A stretch of 64,000 nucleotides of DNA from Spinacia oleracea (GCF_020520425.1 NC_079487.1:86557141-86621140), one strand, 5' to 3'. Shown: positions 12,906-25,277, numbered from the stretch's first letter. Made by a program: numbers and translations. Notes: generated by a model from the sequence alone, not told the origin.

Positions 12906-14278
12906 TGTTAGGTTATGATACATATGACATTACATAGATCATGCGGAAACAACCATTAACCCAGGACAACATATTATTTACACATAATCATATAGCATAA
13001 TTTAGATGCATACTCTTTGTTGCGTGCCCTCCCTAGCTGCGCCCGAACCGAACAAGAACAAGTCTTTAGGACTCCAAGTGTCGTCCCTCCGTAGATAGTC
13101 CACAGCACGTCCGGATCCGCCTTAAGATTGACCAACTAGAATCGCCCTTAAGGTACTAGAAAATTTCGGCACTTTATGAGCAAGATGTGTGTTTTAATTT
13201 TCTCTCAAAAAAAACTCACTTTTGAATACTTTGAAACTTATGTATAAATTATGACCCCTAGGCCTTTATTTATAGAGTTATGGAAAAGGAATCGTAATCC
13301 TAGTAGGATACGAATTAATTGAAATTAGAATCCTACATGAATTCTATTTAATTAATTTATCCAATTAGGAATAGAAATTTAATCATACACTGACTCTTGT
13401 AGATTCAGGAATCACGCATGAGCACAAACTCACACACACACGGCAGCCACAAGGGCTGCCCATGCGCGTGCGAGCAGCAGCCCACGCATCCGTGGCCCTT
13501 GGCGCGCGCTGGGCCTGCCTTGCGGTAGGCCTGGGCGCTGCCTTGGCTGGGCTTGTGGCGCGCATGCTTGCTGGGCGATGGCCCCGGCTTCGTGCTGGGC
13601 CTTCGTCCGGCAAGCCTCGTCCGATGCTAATTCGTACGATACGCTTCCGATTAAATTTCCAGTTCCGGAATTTATTTCCGATACGAACAATATTTAATAT
13701 TTCCGATTCCGGAATTAATTTCCGTTTCGAACAAATATTTAATATTTCCGTTTCCGGAATTATTTTCCGATTCCGGTAATATTTCCGATTCTGACAATAT
13801 TTCCGTTTCCGGCAATATTTCCGATTCTGGTAATATTTCCATTTCCAATAATATTTTCCGATACGTACCATGTTTCCGTTTCCGGCAACATCTACGACTT
13901 GGATAATATTCATATTTCCGATACGATCCATATTTCCGTTTCCGGCAATATCATCGTTTCCGGAGTATTCATTTCTTGCCTGTGACGATCTTAGCTCCCA
14001 CTGAAACCAAGATCCGTCGGTTCCGAATATTCATAGATGGAGTATTTAATGCCATTAAATACTTGATCCGTTTACGTACTATTTGTGTGACCCTACGGGT
14101 TCAGTCAAGAGTAAGCTGTGGATTAATATCATTAATTCCACTTGAACTGAAGCGGCCTCTAGCTAGGCATTCAGCTCACTTGATCTCACTGAATTATTAA
14201 CTTGTTAATTAATACTGAACCGCATTTATTAGACTTAACATAGAATGCATACTTGGACCAAGGGCATTATTTCCTTCA
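12906..14278 (-). mobile_element. Solo LTR, 1.37 kb
   Basis: TG...CA termini and perfect ACAAT duplications at 12901-12905 and 14279-14283. On the minus strand it starts TGAAGGAAATAATGCCC. No internal domain or second LTR is present, so it is a solo LTR left by recombination. It contains a GC-rich block (13440-13620) and an array of TTCCG-based short repeats (13625-13960). Superfamily not assigned; copia or gypsy are both possible. Confidence 0.85.
13625..13960. repeat. TTCCGATTCCGG-type tandem array inside the solo LTR
   Basis: About fifteen degenerate units of roughly 18-36 bp alternating TTCCGTTTCCGG and TTCCGATTC with AATATT spacers. They lie wholly within the LTR. Confidence 0.85.
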
Positions 14279-14547
14279 ACAATATTATATTATTTCTCAC
14301 TCCACCCCTATTAACCCACCTACCCCCTACTCCATACAAAAAATAATTAAAAATTCAACCCCTACTCTCCCCATCCCCACCCCCTTTACACATTTCCCAC
14401 TAACTACATTAAAATAATACCCCACTATCAACTACTACCTATTAAATTAAATAAGTCAATTCAAGTCCCTTAAACTCTGTGCCGGTCAAACCGGGTCGAG
14501 TATTCCGGGACGGAGGGAGTATATATTTTTAAAATACATTTATACTA

Positions 14548-14805
14548 CTTCATTCGTTCCGTAAAGGATGCATCATTTCTATTTGCACGTATGCCAATAA
14601 GCATCTTTGAACATTAATATCTCTAAATGCGTATAAGTAAAAATTATAAAAAGTTGATATTTGGAATCCATGCATTAATACGAATTTAACAAGATCTCAA
14701 TTGACTATGTTTTTTCTTACACAACAGTAAAAAAATGATTGTCAAAGTTAATTGATGAATAATACACAAATGAGAAACGATGCATCTATTGTGGAACGGA
14801 GAAAG
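14548..14805. mobile_element. Stowaway-like MITE
   Basis: 258 bp, flanked by TA. The left end reads CTTCATTCGTTCCGTAAAGG with GATGCATC following, and the right end mirrors it with GATGCATC and GGAACGGAGAAAG. No coding capacity. Confidence 0.8.
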
Positions 14806-15330
14806 TAGTTTATGCATACTCATATGCAGATCACCTTTTGTCCATTACGACAATTGAGTAGAATAATTTTACTCTAATGTGTGTATTTATCATTTATATT
14901 TGATATATATTTACACTTATATTTTAGACATCTTAAATAAGATTAGATGTTTAAAGAAAATGAATTATAGAAATACGGAGTACAATTAAAGGTCATTATG
15001 AACTCGACATGATTAATGAGCTGAACTTCGACATATTTTGCATTAATCGATCAACTTATCAAGAAACGAATTAGAAATACCTATTGATCCATTATACGGA
15101 GTAGTAATCAATAAATCATCTATACATTGAACAGTGTGTTGGATGTAAATAGTCTAGACATCTAATAAATCCAGATCGGATTATATTTGGTTTACATTGG
15201 AATTGAAGAAGCAAGCGATGTATGAAAACTAAGGAATAATGATACATAGAAAAGCAGACTTCATACGTCAGTTTTTTGCTTGCATCATTTGGCTTAACAC
15301 AAACATTTAGAACAAAAAACTTAAAAAATA
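14806..15330. other. Intergenic DNA
   Basis: AT-rich; no feature recognised. Confidence 0.5.
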
Positions 15331-15838
15331 CTTCCTCCGTTTCTAACAGATTATCCCAAATGGTTTATGGCTTTGGTTCACTTTATTAAGAGTTGGTTAT
15401 GCCTAATTAAAAGCAAATGGGTATGTAGACTTGTCTTTTAGTTAGATTGAATTGAATAATATTCCTTCCGTTTCGAAATAAAAGCAAATGGATAGGTAGA
15501 CTTTGACTTTTGACACTATTTACAAATTTCATTTTGACTACCATTTGTGATTTATGGGTAAGGCAATATATAGTCGTGTGAGGTCCTGTTTTATTCGTCT
15601 CGGTATTTACTTTCGGAATATTAACTTTTATAAAAATTTTACGAATTCAAAATTAGAGATATTAATGTCCAAACATTTACATTGACAAGCGTGAAATGGT
15701 AAAATTTTCCCATTATTTCGAAACGGGAGTATTTTGTAAGGAGAGACAATTGTGACCATAAACCAAATAAGGTATGGAGCAAACAAATAATGACATCCAT
15801 TTGTAGTATATGGGGAAATCTTTTAGGGATAGAGGGAG
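15331..15838. mobile_element. Stowaway-like MITE (outer)
   Basis: Left end CTTCCTCCGTTTCTAACAG, right end inverted ending TAGGGATAGAGGGAG, both bordered by TA. It is interrupted by a second, similar element at 15462-15729, leaving about 240 bp of its own. Confidence 0.7.
15462..15729. mobile_element. Stowaway-like MITE (nested)
   Basis: Ends TTCCTTCCGTTTCGAAATAA and TTATTTCGAAACGGGAG are inverted copies with one gap. TA lies on both sides. It sits inside the 15331-15838 element. Confidence 0.65.
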
Positions 15839-16510
15839 TAGTTATTTAGAGTACCCATGTGATAGCAAACAAATTAGGTAGAAAAAAGTTAGATATAAAT
15901 GGTAATTATAAAATAAATATAAGGGTAAAATGGGTATTTGGGTGTGAACACGTCAAAAACAATGTAAATGCATACCATAAAAGGAAACAATGCAACTAAC
16001 ATGCAACTTCCAAAAGAGGAAAATGGTGTGAGTAAACAAAAGCAGGGGAAGTATACAAACAGCGGGGAGTAAGTAAACAAAAGCAGGGGAAATATACAAA
16101 TAGCGAGGAGAAACTTAGTTTTCTTACTGTAGGAAAATGCTATGAATTAATCAAATATCATTGGTTGTACTAAATGCAGATTAAAATGTTCCTAAATGTA
16201 GAACACCTTAATTTAACTTCAAATTCATCCTTCCTAATTACCCTTGTTTTAACATACTGTGTAATATGTACAAGCACAACTAAAAAGCTAAATCATTTTG
16301 TAATCCCCACCATCGATGTCAATATATTTGGGATTTACTCGAGTCTTATTTGAATCGATAGAGTAGGTACATGGTGATGATTAACTTGCATTATGATGAT
16401 TTTTTCTGTTTTTACAGCGAGTTATTATGTTGCTCGAGTTTTTTTCCTGCATAATCAATCAACCATCGATGAAAATAAGCGATACCAAACATGGAGTGCC
16501 ACATGGTTTT
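15839..16510. other. Intergenic DNA
   Basis: A short duplicated phrase (AACAAAAGCAGGGGAA) occurs at about 16035 and 16077. No gene seen. Positions 16506-16510 (GTTTT) are one copy of the TSD of the following retrotransposon. Confidence 0.5.
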
Positions 16511-17629
16511 TGTTGATTCCTGAGTTTTGACGATGACAAATTTAAGCTATACTCACAACTGGTTATCTAAGGAATGTCAGGGACAGGTTAACATGAAGCG
16601 ATCAGTACACTTAGTAAGAACAAGAGTACAATGATACCAGCTGAGAAGCCATGAAGAGAACAAGTTCAAAACAAGGATTAAGATTGAAGCCAAGACCAAA
16701 AAGAATGTTGGCTAGGAAGTCTTCTAAGTATCGAAAGGTATAAGATCAGTGTAACTCAGATACTGCTTAGTATGGGAACAAAGTCTTTTCGTAGAGTCCA
16801 AATTATATTTTTGAAACAAAAATAAATCAGTTTATTTCTAGATAAGCTTAGAAGTTTGAAACTGATTTTACAAATCCTACTTGAGGTAATATGCTTGTGA
16901 ATTTGAGTTGCTATACAACTCTTAAACCCGTAGAGATAGATTTTATAAAACGCGTTTTAATGAGTTTATTTGCGAAAATCTATCTTTTGAAAAGAGTCCT
17001 AAATTGTGTTGAATTGGAATCTAGGGTTAACTCTTCGTTCTTATAAATAAACCTCAAGTTATTTACGAAAGTTTTTATCAGACTTTTTGCTATCAAACCG
17101 GAAGCTTTCAGGTATCACCCTTAAAGTTTTAATCTTTAAAGTGTCTGTTCCTGTTCCCATATAGAGCAGTATTTGTTACTTGGTTTTATATCTTGTGTTA
17201 GTATTTAAGTTTAATATCTATTCGTTTTATCATTGTGTTGAGTTATTGTATGATAAGCCTGAGTCAGGCTTACTTAAGCAAGAGTGAAATATCTCGCAAG
17301 AGATCCGTGAGGTGAAGCAGTTGAGGGACTGTTTTCATAAGGGAAGGAACAAAGAGGGTTGTTCCTAGTCATCTGTGATCAGAGACGATTTACAGATTGT
17401 GGCCCGAGTAGATTAGGCTTGTAAAGAAACTGAGTTGTTTTGCCTAATTAGTAAAAGTGTTTAAGTCCCCAAAGGGGCCGTGGTTTTTTCCTCTCTATTG
17501 GGCCTAGAGAGTTTTCCACGCTAAATCTTGCTTGCATATTTTACTGTTTCAGTTCCTAGTAGTTTAATTTTTGTAAAACCGTAAAATATCAATTCACCCC
17601 CCCTCTTGAGGAACTCTGTGAAACTAACA
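16511..17629 (+). repeat. 5' LTR of the first Sirevirus-type element
   Basis: 1,119 bp, starts TGTTGATTCC and ends GAAACTAACA. It contains the block at about 17465-17530 that is shared with the LTRs of the second element. Confidence 0.97.
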
Positions 17630-17630
17630 A

Positions 17631-17645
17631 TTGGTATCAGAGCCA
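17631..17645 (+). other. Primer-binding site (initiator tRNA-Met)
   Basis: TTGGTATCAGAGCCA starts 2 bases after the 5' LTR and matches the initiator methionine tRNA 3' end used by most plant copia elements. Confidence 0.9.
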
Positions 17646-17695
17646 GAACCCTTTAAACTGCAGGTAACTCTGTCGAGAAAAACGATTCTGAAGCT

Positions 17696-19507
17696 ATGAA
17701 CACTACCGAGAAACTAGAAGAGGGATACTCAACACAGCGACCTCCTATGTTTAGTGGCAAGTACTATTCATATTGGAGAAACAGGAAGGAGATCTTTATT
17801 AAGGCTGAGAACTATCAAGTGTGGAGAGTTATTGAAGTAGGAGACTTCCAAGTCACTAAGCTAAACTCCTCTAGAGAAACTGTTCCTAAACCAATAGCTG
17901 AATTTGACAAAGCCGACTATGAAAAGCTTGAACTTAATGTCATGGCTGTCAAAATTCTGCATTGTGGACTAGGTCCAAACGAACACAATAGAGTAATGGG
18001 CTGCAAGAATGCAAAGCAGATTTGGGATCTGCTCCAGGTCACTCATGAAGGAACAAACGAAGTCAAAAGATCAAAGATTGATCTCTTAATGCATCAGTAT
18101 GAGCTGTTCACCATGAAGCCCTCTGAAACAATTCAAGACATGATCACTCGCTTCACAAACATCATCAATGAATTGAACTCTCTTGGAAAAATCATAACTC
18201 CTGAGGAACAAGTTAGGAAGGTTCTAAGAAGTCTTCCCCAAGATCCTTGGATGGCCAAGGTTACGGCTCTTCAAGAAACTAAAGACTTCACCAAATTTAA
18301 CTTGGAACAACTGGCCGGGTCTCTCTTAACTCATGAACTGCAATTGAATGCTCGGCCTTCAGAGAATAACAAAAATAGGGCCCTTGCTCTAAAAACTGAA
18401 AATGATGAAAACTCTGAAGAAGATGAGGAGACAGCTCTGTTTGCTAGGAGATTCAGAAGAATGTTTAGGAACTACAAAGATGGGGACCACAGAGACAAAC
18501 CAAATCGAAGATTCTCCAAAACCAATACTGGATGCCACAAGTGTGGAAACTTGGAACATCGCATTAGGGAATGTCCTCTCTGGGATCAAGAACGAGGAAA
18601 AGGAAAGGAAACATCAAAAGAAAGATTTAAAGACAACAGGAATTCATTCTCCAAAACTGAGGTCAGAAAAGCCATGATTGCTGCATGGGGAGACACTTCT
18701 TTCGATGAGGAACAAGAGCAACCCAACGAAGAAACAGCTCACCTATGTCTTGTAGCTGAACACGAAGAAGATGGATCAGACTCAGAATCGGAAAAATTCC
18801 AGGCAAGCCTTGCTCAAATTAAGTATAAACTTGAATCTCTGTCTAAATTAGAGTTGTTTGACTTGCTTTCCTGTCTCACTAGTGACTATGAGGATCTCCT
18901 AAAAGAAAAGCTAGAATCCGATAAAAAACACCAGACCTCCATAAAAGAACTCACTGAGGAACTAGAATGGACTAAAAATACAAACATAGATATAGACAAT
19001 CGTTTCTTTAATCTCTTTGATCAGAATCTCCACTTAAAAGAAATCTGTGAAGCCTTGCAAAATGAGAACTCCTGGCTAAAACTAGAAGTGATTGACCTAG
19101 AAGTAGCCAAGGCTAAAACCTCTTATAAAAATGAATTAGAAAGAACTCAGCTGGAACTAGTCAAGATTCACCAAGAAAAGACCAACCTAGAAGATGAACT
19201 AGCTAGAAAGACTAGACACAGAATAGAAGGAACACCTAAATGGATAGAAGAAGCTAGAACCAAACGCACAGAAGGACTAGGTTTCAATTGTAAGAAACAT
19301 CACCCTAGAAAGACTAGAGTAGATCTCTACAGTGACATAGTATGCTCCTTCTGTGGTCTAATTGGTCATTACAGAGACTCATGCCCCAAAAACCAAAGAG
19401 GCTTGGAAAAGAACATAGAACACACCAGGACTAAATGGGTAAAGAAGAGCGATTTGATTCCAAGCAAGGAACCCAAGCTATGCTGGGTTCCTAAAAACTC
19501 TAACTAA
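17696..19507 (+). CDS. gag: gag polyprotein of the first Sirevirus-type element
   Basis: 603-aa structural protein that packages element RNA. Residues 1-230 hold the copia-type capsid region (YSYWRNR near 24-30, W-LL near 110). A CCHC knuckle C-x2-C-x4-H-x4-C lies near residues 281-294, and a second CxxC-x4-H-x4-C knuckle near 553-566. The middle (about 390-510) is charged and heptad-like, consistent with coiled coils. Compared with ordinary copia gag (about 250-400 aa) it is long, as in sireviruses. The frame ends 8 bases before the pol ATG and pol is in another frame, so pol must be made separately or by a shift. The ORF is uninterrupted. Confidence 0.92.
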   Translation: MNTTEKLEEGYSTQRPPMFSGKYYSYWRNRKEIFIKAENYQVWRVIEVGDFQVTKLNSSRETVPKPIAEFDKADYEKLELNVMAVKILHCGLGPNEHNRVMGCKNAKQIWDLLQVTHEGTNEVKRSKIDLLMHQYELFTMKPSETIQDMITRFTNIINELNSLGKIITPEEQVRKVLRSLPQDPWMAKVTALQETKDFTKFNLEQLAGSLLTHELQLNARPSENNKNRALALKTENDENSEEDEETALFARRFRRMFRNYKDGDHRDKPNRRFSKTNTGCHKCGNLEHRIRECPLWDQERGKGKETSKERFKDNRNSFSKTEVRKAMIAAWGDTSFDEEQEQPNEETAHLCLVAEHEEDGSDSESEKFQASLAQIKYKLESLSKLELFDLLSCLTSDYEDLLKEKLESDKKHQTSIKELTEELEWTKNTNIDIDNRFFNLFDQNLHLKEICEALQNENSWLKLEVIDLEVAKAKTSYKNELERTQLELVKIHQEKTNLEDELARKTRHRIEGTPKWIEEARTKRTEGLGFNCKKHHPRKTRVDLYSDIVCSFCGLIGHYRDSCPKNQRGLEKNIEHTRTKWVKKSDLIPSKEPKLCWVPKNSN

Positions 19508-19515
19508 AAATTCTC

Positions 19516-22500
19516 ATGCAGGTCGAAGTGAGGGGGAACAACACATGGTATCTTGACAGCGGTTGTTCCAAGCACATGACAGGAGACAGAAACAGATTTC
19601 TCTCACTCACGACCTATGAAGGTGGAACTGTGACTTTTGGCGATAATAAGAAAGGTAACATCATTGGGATTGGTAAGGTCGGTAAGTCAAAGTCTCACTC
19701 CATCGATAATGTATTTTTAGTTGAAGGTCTAGGACATAGCTTGTTAAGCATCTCTCAATTCTGTGACAAAGGAAATTATGCTAAATTCTTCTCGAATAAA
19801 TGTCTAATTATCAACAGTAACACTGACACAGTGATCTTAGAGGGACAGAGGAAAGGGAACATATATGTGGTCAACCTTAACTCTGTTCCTCACTCCAATC
19901 TGACCTGTCTCAGCGTTATTGAAGATGATCCATTATTATGGCATAAAAGATTTGGTCATGCTAGTTTCTCTCTAATGAATAAATTGAATTCAAAAAATTT
20001 AGTCACAGGTCTTCCGAATACAAAGTTCGCAAAATTATCAGTATGTGATGCCTGCGTCAAAGGAAAACAAGTAAGGACCTCCTTTAAGTCAAAAGGAATA
20101 ATCAGTACAACAAGACCACTGGAGCTGATACACATGGATCTATGCGGACCAATGAGAACTCAAAGTAGAAGTGGAAAAAGATATGTGCTCGTAATTGTAG
20201 ATGACTTCTCAAGATACACATGGGTAATTTTCCTAGCCAGTAAGGAGGAAACATTTGAAGAATTCGTAGCCTTTGCCTCTAGGGTCCAACAACAAAGCAA
20301 TCACAAACTGGTCCACATCAGATCAGATCACGGTACAGAATTCCAAAACAAGAAATTTGATGACCTATGTAAAGAGTCAGGAATAGATCATAATTTCTCT
20401 GCTCCTAGAACACCTCAACAGAACGGTGTAGTAGAAAGAAAGAATCGAACTCTTGAAGACATGACAAGGACAATGCAGATTGCTAGTGGACTTCCAAAAA
20501 GTTTCTGGGCCGAAGCTCTAAACACAGCTTGCTATGTGCTCAATCGAGTATTAATTAGAGCCATCAAAAACAAAACCCCATATGAATTTTATAGAGGAAG
20601 AAAACCTTCTATAACACATCTCAAAATCTTTGGATTCAAATGTTTCGTCCACAACAATGGAAAGGATCAACTGGGAAAATTTGATGCACGAAGTGATGAA
20701 GCTATATTCTTGGGATATGCCTCAAACAGCAAAGCCTATCGAGTATTCAACAAAAGGACCATGTGCATGGAAGAAAGCATACATATTATATTTGATGAAA
20801 CTGGCTCCCAAAAATCTGTTACAGGTACAACCCCTGATGGAAACTTCGAACTAGGACTCACAAGAGAAACAGAAGACGAAGAAGTAAGAAGGACTTCTCA
20901 AATAGAAGAACAGGCTCAGGATGAAGAAACGCATGAAGGGGGCACAGTTGAAGTGGAACAAATGCAAACTGAAGATCATACAGAACCAAATACTCAAGTG
21001 GAACAGCGTGCTGAAGAACTCACTACACCTTTCCAACCCAGACCTTGGAAACATCAAAGCTCACACCCACTTGACCAAATAACCAGTGATCTCGGACGTG
21101 GAACTACAACAAGATCCCAACTCAAAAAATTTTGTGCCTTCTACGCTTATTTATCCATGATTGAACCTAAAAATTATAAAGAAGCACTAACTGACTCTGA
21201 TTGGATCATTGCAATGCAGGAGGAACTAAATGAATTCGAAAGAAATAAAGTGTGGCATCTTGAGCCCACACCATTGAGCAATCGAGTAATAGGTCTCAAA
21301 TGGGTCTTCCGGAACAAGCAAGACGAACATGCTACAATTACCAGGAACAAGGCCAGATTAGTTGTGAAGGGATACAATCAACAAGAAGGGATAGACTTCG
21401 AAGAAACTTTTGCTCCAGTTGCCAGAATGGAAGCAATACGTATACTTATAGCATTTGCTTCATACATGGGTTTCAATCTCTATCAAATGGATGTAAAATG
21501 CGCATTCCTAAACGGATATCTTAAAGAAGAAGTCTACGTGGAACAACCACCTGGTTTTGAAGATCCAGAATATCCCTCACATGTGTACAAGCTTGACAAG
21601 GCACTGTACAGACTAAAACAAGCCCCAAGAGCCTGGTATGAACGTCTCTCTCATTTTCTATTAGACAATCAATTCAATCGAGGTAAGGTTGACAGAACCT
21701 CATTTCTTAAATCAAGAGACACAGACATACTAATTGTACAAATATACGTTGATGATATTATATTTGGTGCTACTAATGAAGATCTTTGCAAAGAATTTTC
21801 TGACTTAATGCAGCAAGAATTTCAAATGAGCATGATGGGAGAACTAAACTTCTTCCTAGGTCTCCAAATTAAGCAAACGGAACAAGGCATCATGATCCAC
21901 CAACAAAAATATATCAAGGATCTCATCAAGAAATATGGAATGGAGTCTGCTAAAAGCAATCATACCCCAATGGGAACAACCACGAGACTAGATGAGGATC
22001 AAGAAGGTAAAAGTGTTGATCAAACAAAATACAGAGGTATGATAGGTTCGTTACTTTATCTCACAGCAAGTAAACCAGACATTGCATTCAGTGTAGGTGT
22101 CTGTGCACGTTTTCAATCTAATCCAAAAGAATCTCATCTTACAGCAGTCAAAAGAATTCTAAGATATCTAAAAGGAACAGATGACTTATGCTTATGGTAC
22201 CCTAACTATGATCACTTTGACCTCAAAGGATACACAGATGCTGACTATGCAGGTGATTTAGTAAACAGAAAAAGCACATCGGGAATGGTTCAGTTCCTAG
22301 GAGCATGTGCCGTATCTTGGGCATCAAAGAAACAAAACATTGTGGCATTGTCCACAACGGAAGCTGAATATGTAGCTGCTGCCTCATGCTGTTCCCAAAT
22401 GCTATGGATCAAACAACAATTTAGAGATTTTGGTATGAAATTAAGTTGCGTTCCTATATTATGTGACAACACTAGTGCCATCTGCATATCAAAGGATCCA

Positions 22501-22689
22501 GTTCATCATTCAAGAGTCAAGCACATTCACATTCGTCATCATTTTCTGAAAGACTATGTGGAAAAGGAATTAGTCAAGCTTGAATTCTGTCCCACAGAAG
22601 ATCAAGTTGCTGACATCTTAACAAAACCACTATCCAGGGACAGACACGATAAACTAAGGTTAGAACTTGGTATGATACGAATAACTTGA
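19516..22689 (+). CDS. pol: pol polyprotein of the first Sirevirus-type element
   Basis: 1,057 aa, fully open. Aspartic protease near 11-23 ([13 protein letters not shown]). The gag-pre-integrase zinc site (H-H...C-x2-C) lies near 142-183. The integrase core has its first Asp in HMDLCGP, the second in SDHGTEFQN and the Glu in [11 protein letters not shown]. Reverse transcriptase has YVDD near residue 746. RNase H has Asp in YTDADYAGD, Glu in STTEAEYVA and Asp in LCDNTSAI. All catalytic residues I could check are present. One oddity is [14 protein letters not shown], where the usual residue is Gly (ALYGLKQ); the second element in this window keeps Gly. Confidence 0.95.
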   Translation: MQVEVRGNNTWYLDSGCSKHMTGDRNRFLSLTTYEGGTVTFGDNKKGNIIGIGKVGKSKSHSIDNVFLVEGLGHSLLSISQFCDKGNYAKFFSNKCLIINSNTDTVILEGQRKGNIYVVNLNSVPHSNLTCLSVIEDDPLLWHKRFGHASFSLMNKLNSKNLVTGLPNTKFAKLSVCDACVKGKQVRTSFKSKGIISTTRPLELIHMDLCGPMRTQSRSGKRYVLVIVDDFSRYTWVIFLASKEETFEEFVAFASRVQQQSNHKLVHIRSDHGTEFQNKKFDDLCKESGIDHNFSAPRTPQQNGVVERKNRTLEDMTRTMQIASGLPKSFWAEALNTACYVLNRVLIRAIKNKTPYEFYRGRKPSITHLKIFGFKCFVHNNGKDQLGKFDARSDEAIFLGYASNSKAYRVFNKRTMCMEESIHIIFDETGSQKSVTGTTPDGNFELGLTRETEDEEVRRTSQIEEQAQDEETHEGGTVEVEQMQTEDHTEPNTQVEQRAEELTTPFQPRPWKHQSSHPLDQITSDLGRGTTTRSQLKKFCAFYAYLSMIEPKNYKEALTDSDWIIAMQEELNEFERNKVWHLEPTPLSNRVIGLKWVFRNKQDEHATITRNKARLVVKGYNQQEGIDFEETFAPVARMEAIRILIAFASYMGFNLYQMDVKCAFLNGYLKEEVYVEQPPGFEDPEYPSHVYKLDKALYRLKQAPRAWYERLSHFLLDNQFNRGKVDRTSFLKSRDTDILIVQIYVDDIIFGATNEDLCKEFSDLMQQEFQMSMMGELNFFLGLQIKQTEQGIMIHQQKYIKDLIKKYGMESAKSNHTPMGTTTRLDEDQEGKSVDQTKYRGMIGSLLYLTASKPDIAFSVGVCARFQSNPKESHLTAVKRILRYLKGTDDLCLWYPNYDHFDLKGYTDADYAGDLVNRKSTSGMVQFLGACAVSWASKKQNIVALSTTEAEYVAAASCCSQMLWIKQQFRDFGMKLSCVPILCDNTSAICISKDPVHHSRVKHIHIRHHFLKDYVEKELVKLEFCPTEDQVADILTKPLSRDRHDKLRLELGMIRIT

Positions 22690-23162
22690 TCCTTGTTGCC
22701 CTTACTCCTTTTTCAACCTTTGTGGATTTTTCAAAAAAAAAAAAAATTTATTTATTTTTGCTTTTATTTATCTCTTACTTATTTGAGAATGGACTAACAA
22801 TCGAACTCAGATTGCAAAACCCAGCTGTGCATCACCACAGCCACGTCTGCACACTTCTAAGGTAACTGCACTTGCTCTCAATACTTTCATTAATTCTAAG
22901 TCTAAGTGGGAAAACTAAAAATGAATGGAAAGCATTTAATTTGATTCAGTGAATCTTACGAACACGGTGCATGCATTACTATTCATTTTTATTCACTCAA
23001 ACACGCTTCCCACAAACCAATTCCCAACAAAACCTCTTCAGATTCCAATCATTCCCCCTATAAACATCGCCGATTATTCTTCAAACCCCAGAATTTAAAA
23101 TTCAAAATCTCTCTCTCTCTCTCTCCTGATCCACTCGCCAACCACCTCTCCTATAAATAATC
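22690..23162 (+). other. pol to third-ORF spacer
   Basis: 473 bp with an A-run, a (CT)n stretch at about 23107-23124 and no ORF. It could serve as leader for the third ORF. Confidence 0.5.
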
Positions 23163-24727
23163 ATGACTCTCTACAAACTTCAATTCTCAAACCCTAGTAA
23201 CCCTTCCTCTCCTTCGGAACCGATAATCACAGTCATTCCTCTCCAAACAGTCTACCCAGAATCCATGGCTCCGAAGCAACCCACACCCAAACCATCGACA
23301 GCTAAGTCCACCGCCAAGCTGGCCACAAAAAGGAAACTCGTTCTGAAAAAGGAAGTCGCTGCACCAACTCAGGGGGAACCACACCTTCCAGTCGAGAAAA
23401 AGGTAAAACTTGAATCCCCAAAATTTCATTATTTTCCCCCCGATCGCATGCTCCCTGGGTTGAGTATTGATTTTTGTTGGTGTCGTGAGGTTGGTTTTGT
23501 TGAGTTACTAGAATCAATTGAGTCACAGGGGTGGACATATCTGTTTGAAGTGTGCTCCAAAGCTTGCATGTACCCTGAGGCTATGGGAGAATTTTGTTCA
23601 AATTTTATAAACAAAGGGGGGGTTTGTCAGTCGGAGGTAAATGGAAATTCATTTAGTTTTGATGCTGAAAAATTAGGGAATTGGTTCAAAGTTCCTATGC
23701 TGGGGGAGGATGTTTACCATAAGGGGAAAGGTCCAATTGAATTGGGAGGTGCTACAATGGCAGACGTCTACTCTTATTTTGGAGGTCAGGAAAAACACCC
23801 AAAAGCCCTAAATCAATCTCTTCTAACTCCCTTTCAGAAAGTCCTGTTTAATGTGGTGCGTCGAGGACTTGTTCCGCGTCACGATAAACGAGCCCTAGCC
23901 AGTCGATTAGACCTCATTTACATCTTTCTCCTTGAATCTCAACGCCAAATTAACTTTCCCATGGTCTTTATTGCTCACCTCACCCACAACATTTCTCAAA
24001 ACAACATGGTTGGATACGGCTCTCTTTTGACCTTTATCATGCGCAAAGTGGGGTTGATCTCACTAAATATACATCTAAACCACATACTCCAGCCCACATT
24101 CTAAAGAAAGCTTGTTTACATGGTGTAAGTCTTAGTGTTGTTGATGGGGTTGTATGTGTTGGGAAGCTGTTGGTTGGAGACACAGCCCCACAGGATGAGG
24201 ACGATATAGAGGATGTAGAAGAGGAGCTAGATGAGGGAGACGAGCTCTCAGATGAGGAAGAGGAGGCACCATTTCCCTGTCAGGAGACAGAGGGTCAGAC
24301 AGAGGGTGTTCCTGTTGACCTGTGCCCGAAAGAGACAAGTCCTACCAAAGCCACCTCATCTCCCAAGAACATTCCAGCCACCTCATCTTATCAGCCTATA
24401 CGTCGCAGTAGCCGTCTAGCCAGCTCTTCAAAAGGTGTACCTCCGGTCTATAGGGTCGAAGATTCAGATTCAGACAAGGACGGTGAAACTCAATCTACTG
24501 CTCCCTCACCAGACGGTTCAGTTCAGCTCCTGATGGCTAAAGTGGATCAACTACAGCGGGACAATGTAGTTCTGTTGTCAGCTGTTACTTCTTTGCAGGA
24601 GCTAATTCACAAAATACAGCAGGATCAGGCAGAGTTCTTCAACGACATGACAGAACGTCTTGCTGACATGATCATAGAGGAGGTGGAAAATGATGATAAT
24701 ACTGCTCCTGGATCACCCCAAGCCTGA
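23163..24727 (+). pseudogene. Third ORF (env-like position) of the first element, frameshifted
   Basis: Two overlapping-family frames: 23163-24104 (313 aa) and 24170-24727 (185 aa). The matching protein of the second element continues across the join, which places a 1-base loss in the G-run near 24048-24052. The first part has a basic Pro/Lys N-terminus (about 1-85), then a globular region resembling the putative plant transposon protein domain. The second part has an acidic stretch and a coiled-coil-like tail. Sirevirus third ORFs occupy the position of a retroviral env gene, but I see no signal peptide or membrane segment here, so an envelope role is not supported. Confidence 0.7.
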
Positions 24728-25270
24728 CCCTGCTACTTATGCTGCCTTACCCCACCCCATATATTTTGCTCTCTGATAAACAATTACATCTTTCTTTGGT
24801 CGTTGAACATTTTTATTTGTGGATGTTTTGAATGCGCCAAGTATATGACTAATGATCATTAGTGCGCTTTTCCTACGTTCTGATAGTTGACCCACACTGA
24901 CATGTAGAATTATTGCTTGTGTTGTGCTCTATGTTGCTATTGCCTTGTTTTGCTTGCAGGGGTGCGATCAAACTCGTTGATCGACTTGAGCTGCAAACTG
25001 CTTCTCGGTCTGTTGGGGTAACATAATTCTCTATTTCTTTCTCCTCTGTCTTGTGAAATCGTTTTTCAACTACCCTTTTTGATAATTCCAAAGGGGGAAG
25101 ATATTGGGGGGCAACTTGTGTTTAAATATTTGTATCTATGCATGAGTTCGAAACCTCAGTATGTGTCACATCTGTTCCTGATTGAGGTTTGAAGTATGAT
25201 TGTCAGCTGCACCTTGTTTCATTCCTTAGTCATTATCTGCATATTTTACTCTTATCAAGTTGTAAGGTTG
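24728..25270 (+). other. 3' untranslated part of the first element
   Basis: No ORF of note. Ends in the polypurine tract region. A similar sequence lies at the equivalent place in the second element. Confidence 0.6.
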
Positions 25271-25277
25271 TCATCAT

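Larger units (their letters stand above)
12814..14519. mobile_element. Stowaway-like (Tc1/mariner) element, split by a solo LTR
   Basis: Termini CTCCCTCCGTCCCGGAATA and its inverted copy ending GGACGGAGGGAG, both flanked by TA. Without the nested solo LTR (12906-14278) and one TSD copy it is about 328 bp, typical of a Stowaway-type MITE. No transposase. Confidence 0.85.

Noticed and set aside
13383..13931. 182-aa Arg/Ala-rich ORF on the minus strand
   Set aside because: Lies wholly within the solo LTR and its GC-rich and TTCCG repeats; no domain.
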